Shown here: one piece after another, positions 50,541 to 50,758 of the stretch | Layout: each line of letters starts with the position of its first letter | How positions within the stretch are numbered: the first letter of the stretch is position 1 | DNA from: JAAFIP01 sp043778205 | GTDB taxonomy: Bacteria; Pseudomonadota; Gammaproteobacteria; Burkholderiales; Burkholderiaceae_C | Assembly: GCA_043778205.1 (NCBI GenBank) | Contig: JAYWGO010000143.1 | Span: forward strand, 1 to 50,758 | Direction: 5' to 3' | DNA length: 50,758 nucleotides | Translations under genes and position numbers: made by a program | The notes under the pieces: generated by a model | Told to the model about the DNA's origin: nothing | The model's database searches: none | Seen by the model: only the letters and a program-made list of their open reading frames with translations

Positions 50541-50590
50541 AAAAATAGTAGCTGCTTGTGCAGCATTTCCTTGGGTCATAGGGCTATTTT
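50541..50590 (+). repeat. Dispersed repeat copy 11
   Basis: AAAAATAGTAGCTGCTTGTG then CAGCATTTCCTTGGGTCATA and GGGCTA: intergenic, ~30 bases after the GMC oxidoreductase. GCTGC and GCAGC can form a small hairpin. Confidence 0.9.
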
Positions 50591-50758
50591 TCTTGAAACT
50601 CTTGGTTTTTGGTTTATCTTTGGGCCTTTGAAGATTGCTTTCCTTGCTTTTGTACGTTTACGCCGCTTGAGTGTGGCCTTGCTGCAAAATCTTCCAAAAA
50701 CACGCGCGAAATCAGGGCGCGCTAGGCTAGCTTTTGCACCGCGCGCCTTTTTCCAGAT
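50591..50758. other. Window-end intergenic sequence
   Basis: No recognisable gene; several T-rich patches and GCGCGC stretches. Together with copy 11 this is the remainder after the GMC gene. Confidence 0.4.

Noticed and set aside
1..50758. CRISPR array or phage region
   Set aside because: No regularly spaced repeats, cas genes or phage structural genes were found; the repeats are dispersed and palindromic.

Overview
The window looks like chromosomal DNA of a betaproteobacterium, most likely Burkholderiales and probably Comamonadaceae. This is inferred from the tmRNA tag (ANDERFALAA), a Bug-type tripartite tricarboxylate transporter, the gene orders secB-grxC-rhodanese, tyrS-dtd next to a divergent M23 peptidase, and argB near slmA, and the high GC content. 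There are no rRNA or tRNA genes, CRISPR arrays, phage genes or recognisable transposases.

Layout. 1-8957: housekeeping genes: the 5' part of ssrA, a DEAD-box helicase, gpsA, secB, grxC, a rhodanese, gpmA, an S41 peptidase and moeB. 8959-18618: a signalling and envelope cluster. On the minus strand are an exported DUF4331 protein, a lipoprotein, a TPR protein, a HupE/UreJ-like membrane protein, an ECF sigma factor, an RskA-like anti-sigma factor, a second ECF sigma factor and a ChrR-like cupin. Divergent from these are a DUF3034 protein, a secreted truncated globin and a cupredoxin. Three promoters with the same layout (TGAATCC, 16 bases, CGTA) precede the DUF4331 gene, the DUF3034 gene and the first sigma gene, so the cluster reads as one autoregulated regulon. 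18783-27575: tctBAC, a GspE/PilB ATPase, a spermidine-synthase-like protein, a DNA glycosylase, SrkA kinase and a DUF2855 protein. 28198-37569: argB, a TctDE-like two-component system, slmA, anmK, an M23 peptidase, tyrS and dtd. 37672-38844: a DUF4143 ATPase framed by palindromes. 38911-50514: DUF1841, a thiolase, a RutE-like reductase, a decayed TauE/SafE gene, an SbmA/BacA-like ABC protein, a DUF1800/DUF1501 pair, a ferredoxin-reductase-type protein, an epimerase and a GMC oxidoreductase.

Two features cut across the gene map. First, a ~45 bp dispersed repeat (core TGCAGCATTTCCTTGGGC) occurs about eleven times. Five copies lie in frame inside genes (DNA glycosylase, TctE-like kinase, anmK twice, ABC transporter) and one overlaps the gpsA start codon, a behaviour like the Rickettsia palindromic elements. 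Second, several long inverted repeats fill the two largest gene-free stretches (27576-28197 and 31442-32065). Two of those in the second stretch belong to one hairpin family with a shared loop.

The best candidates for undescribed biology are the sigma-factor regulon at 9-18.6 kb and the in-frame repeat family. All functional assignments rest on reading the sequence; no database search was run.
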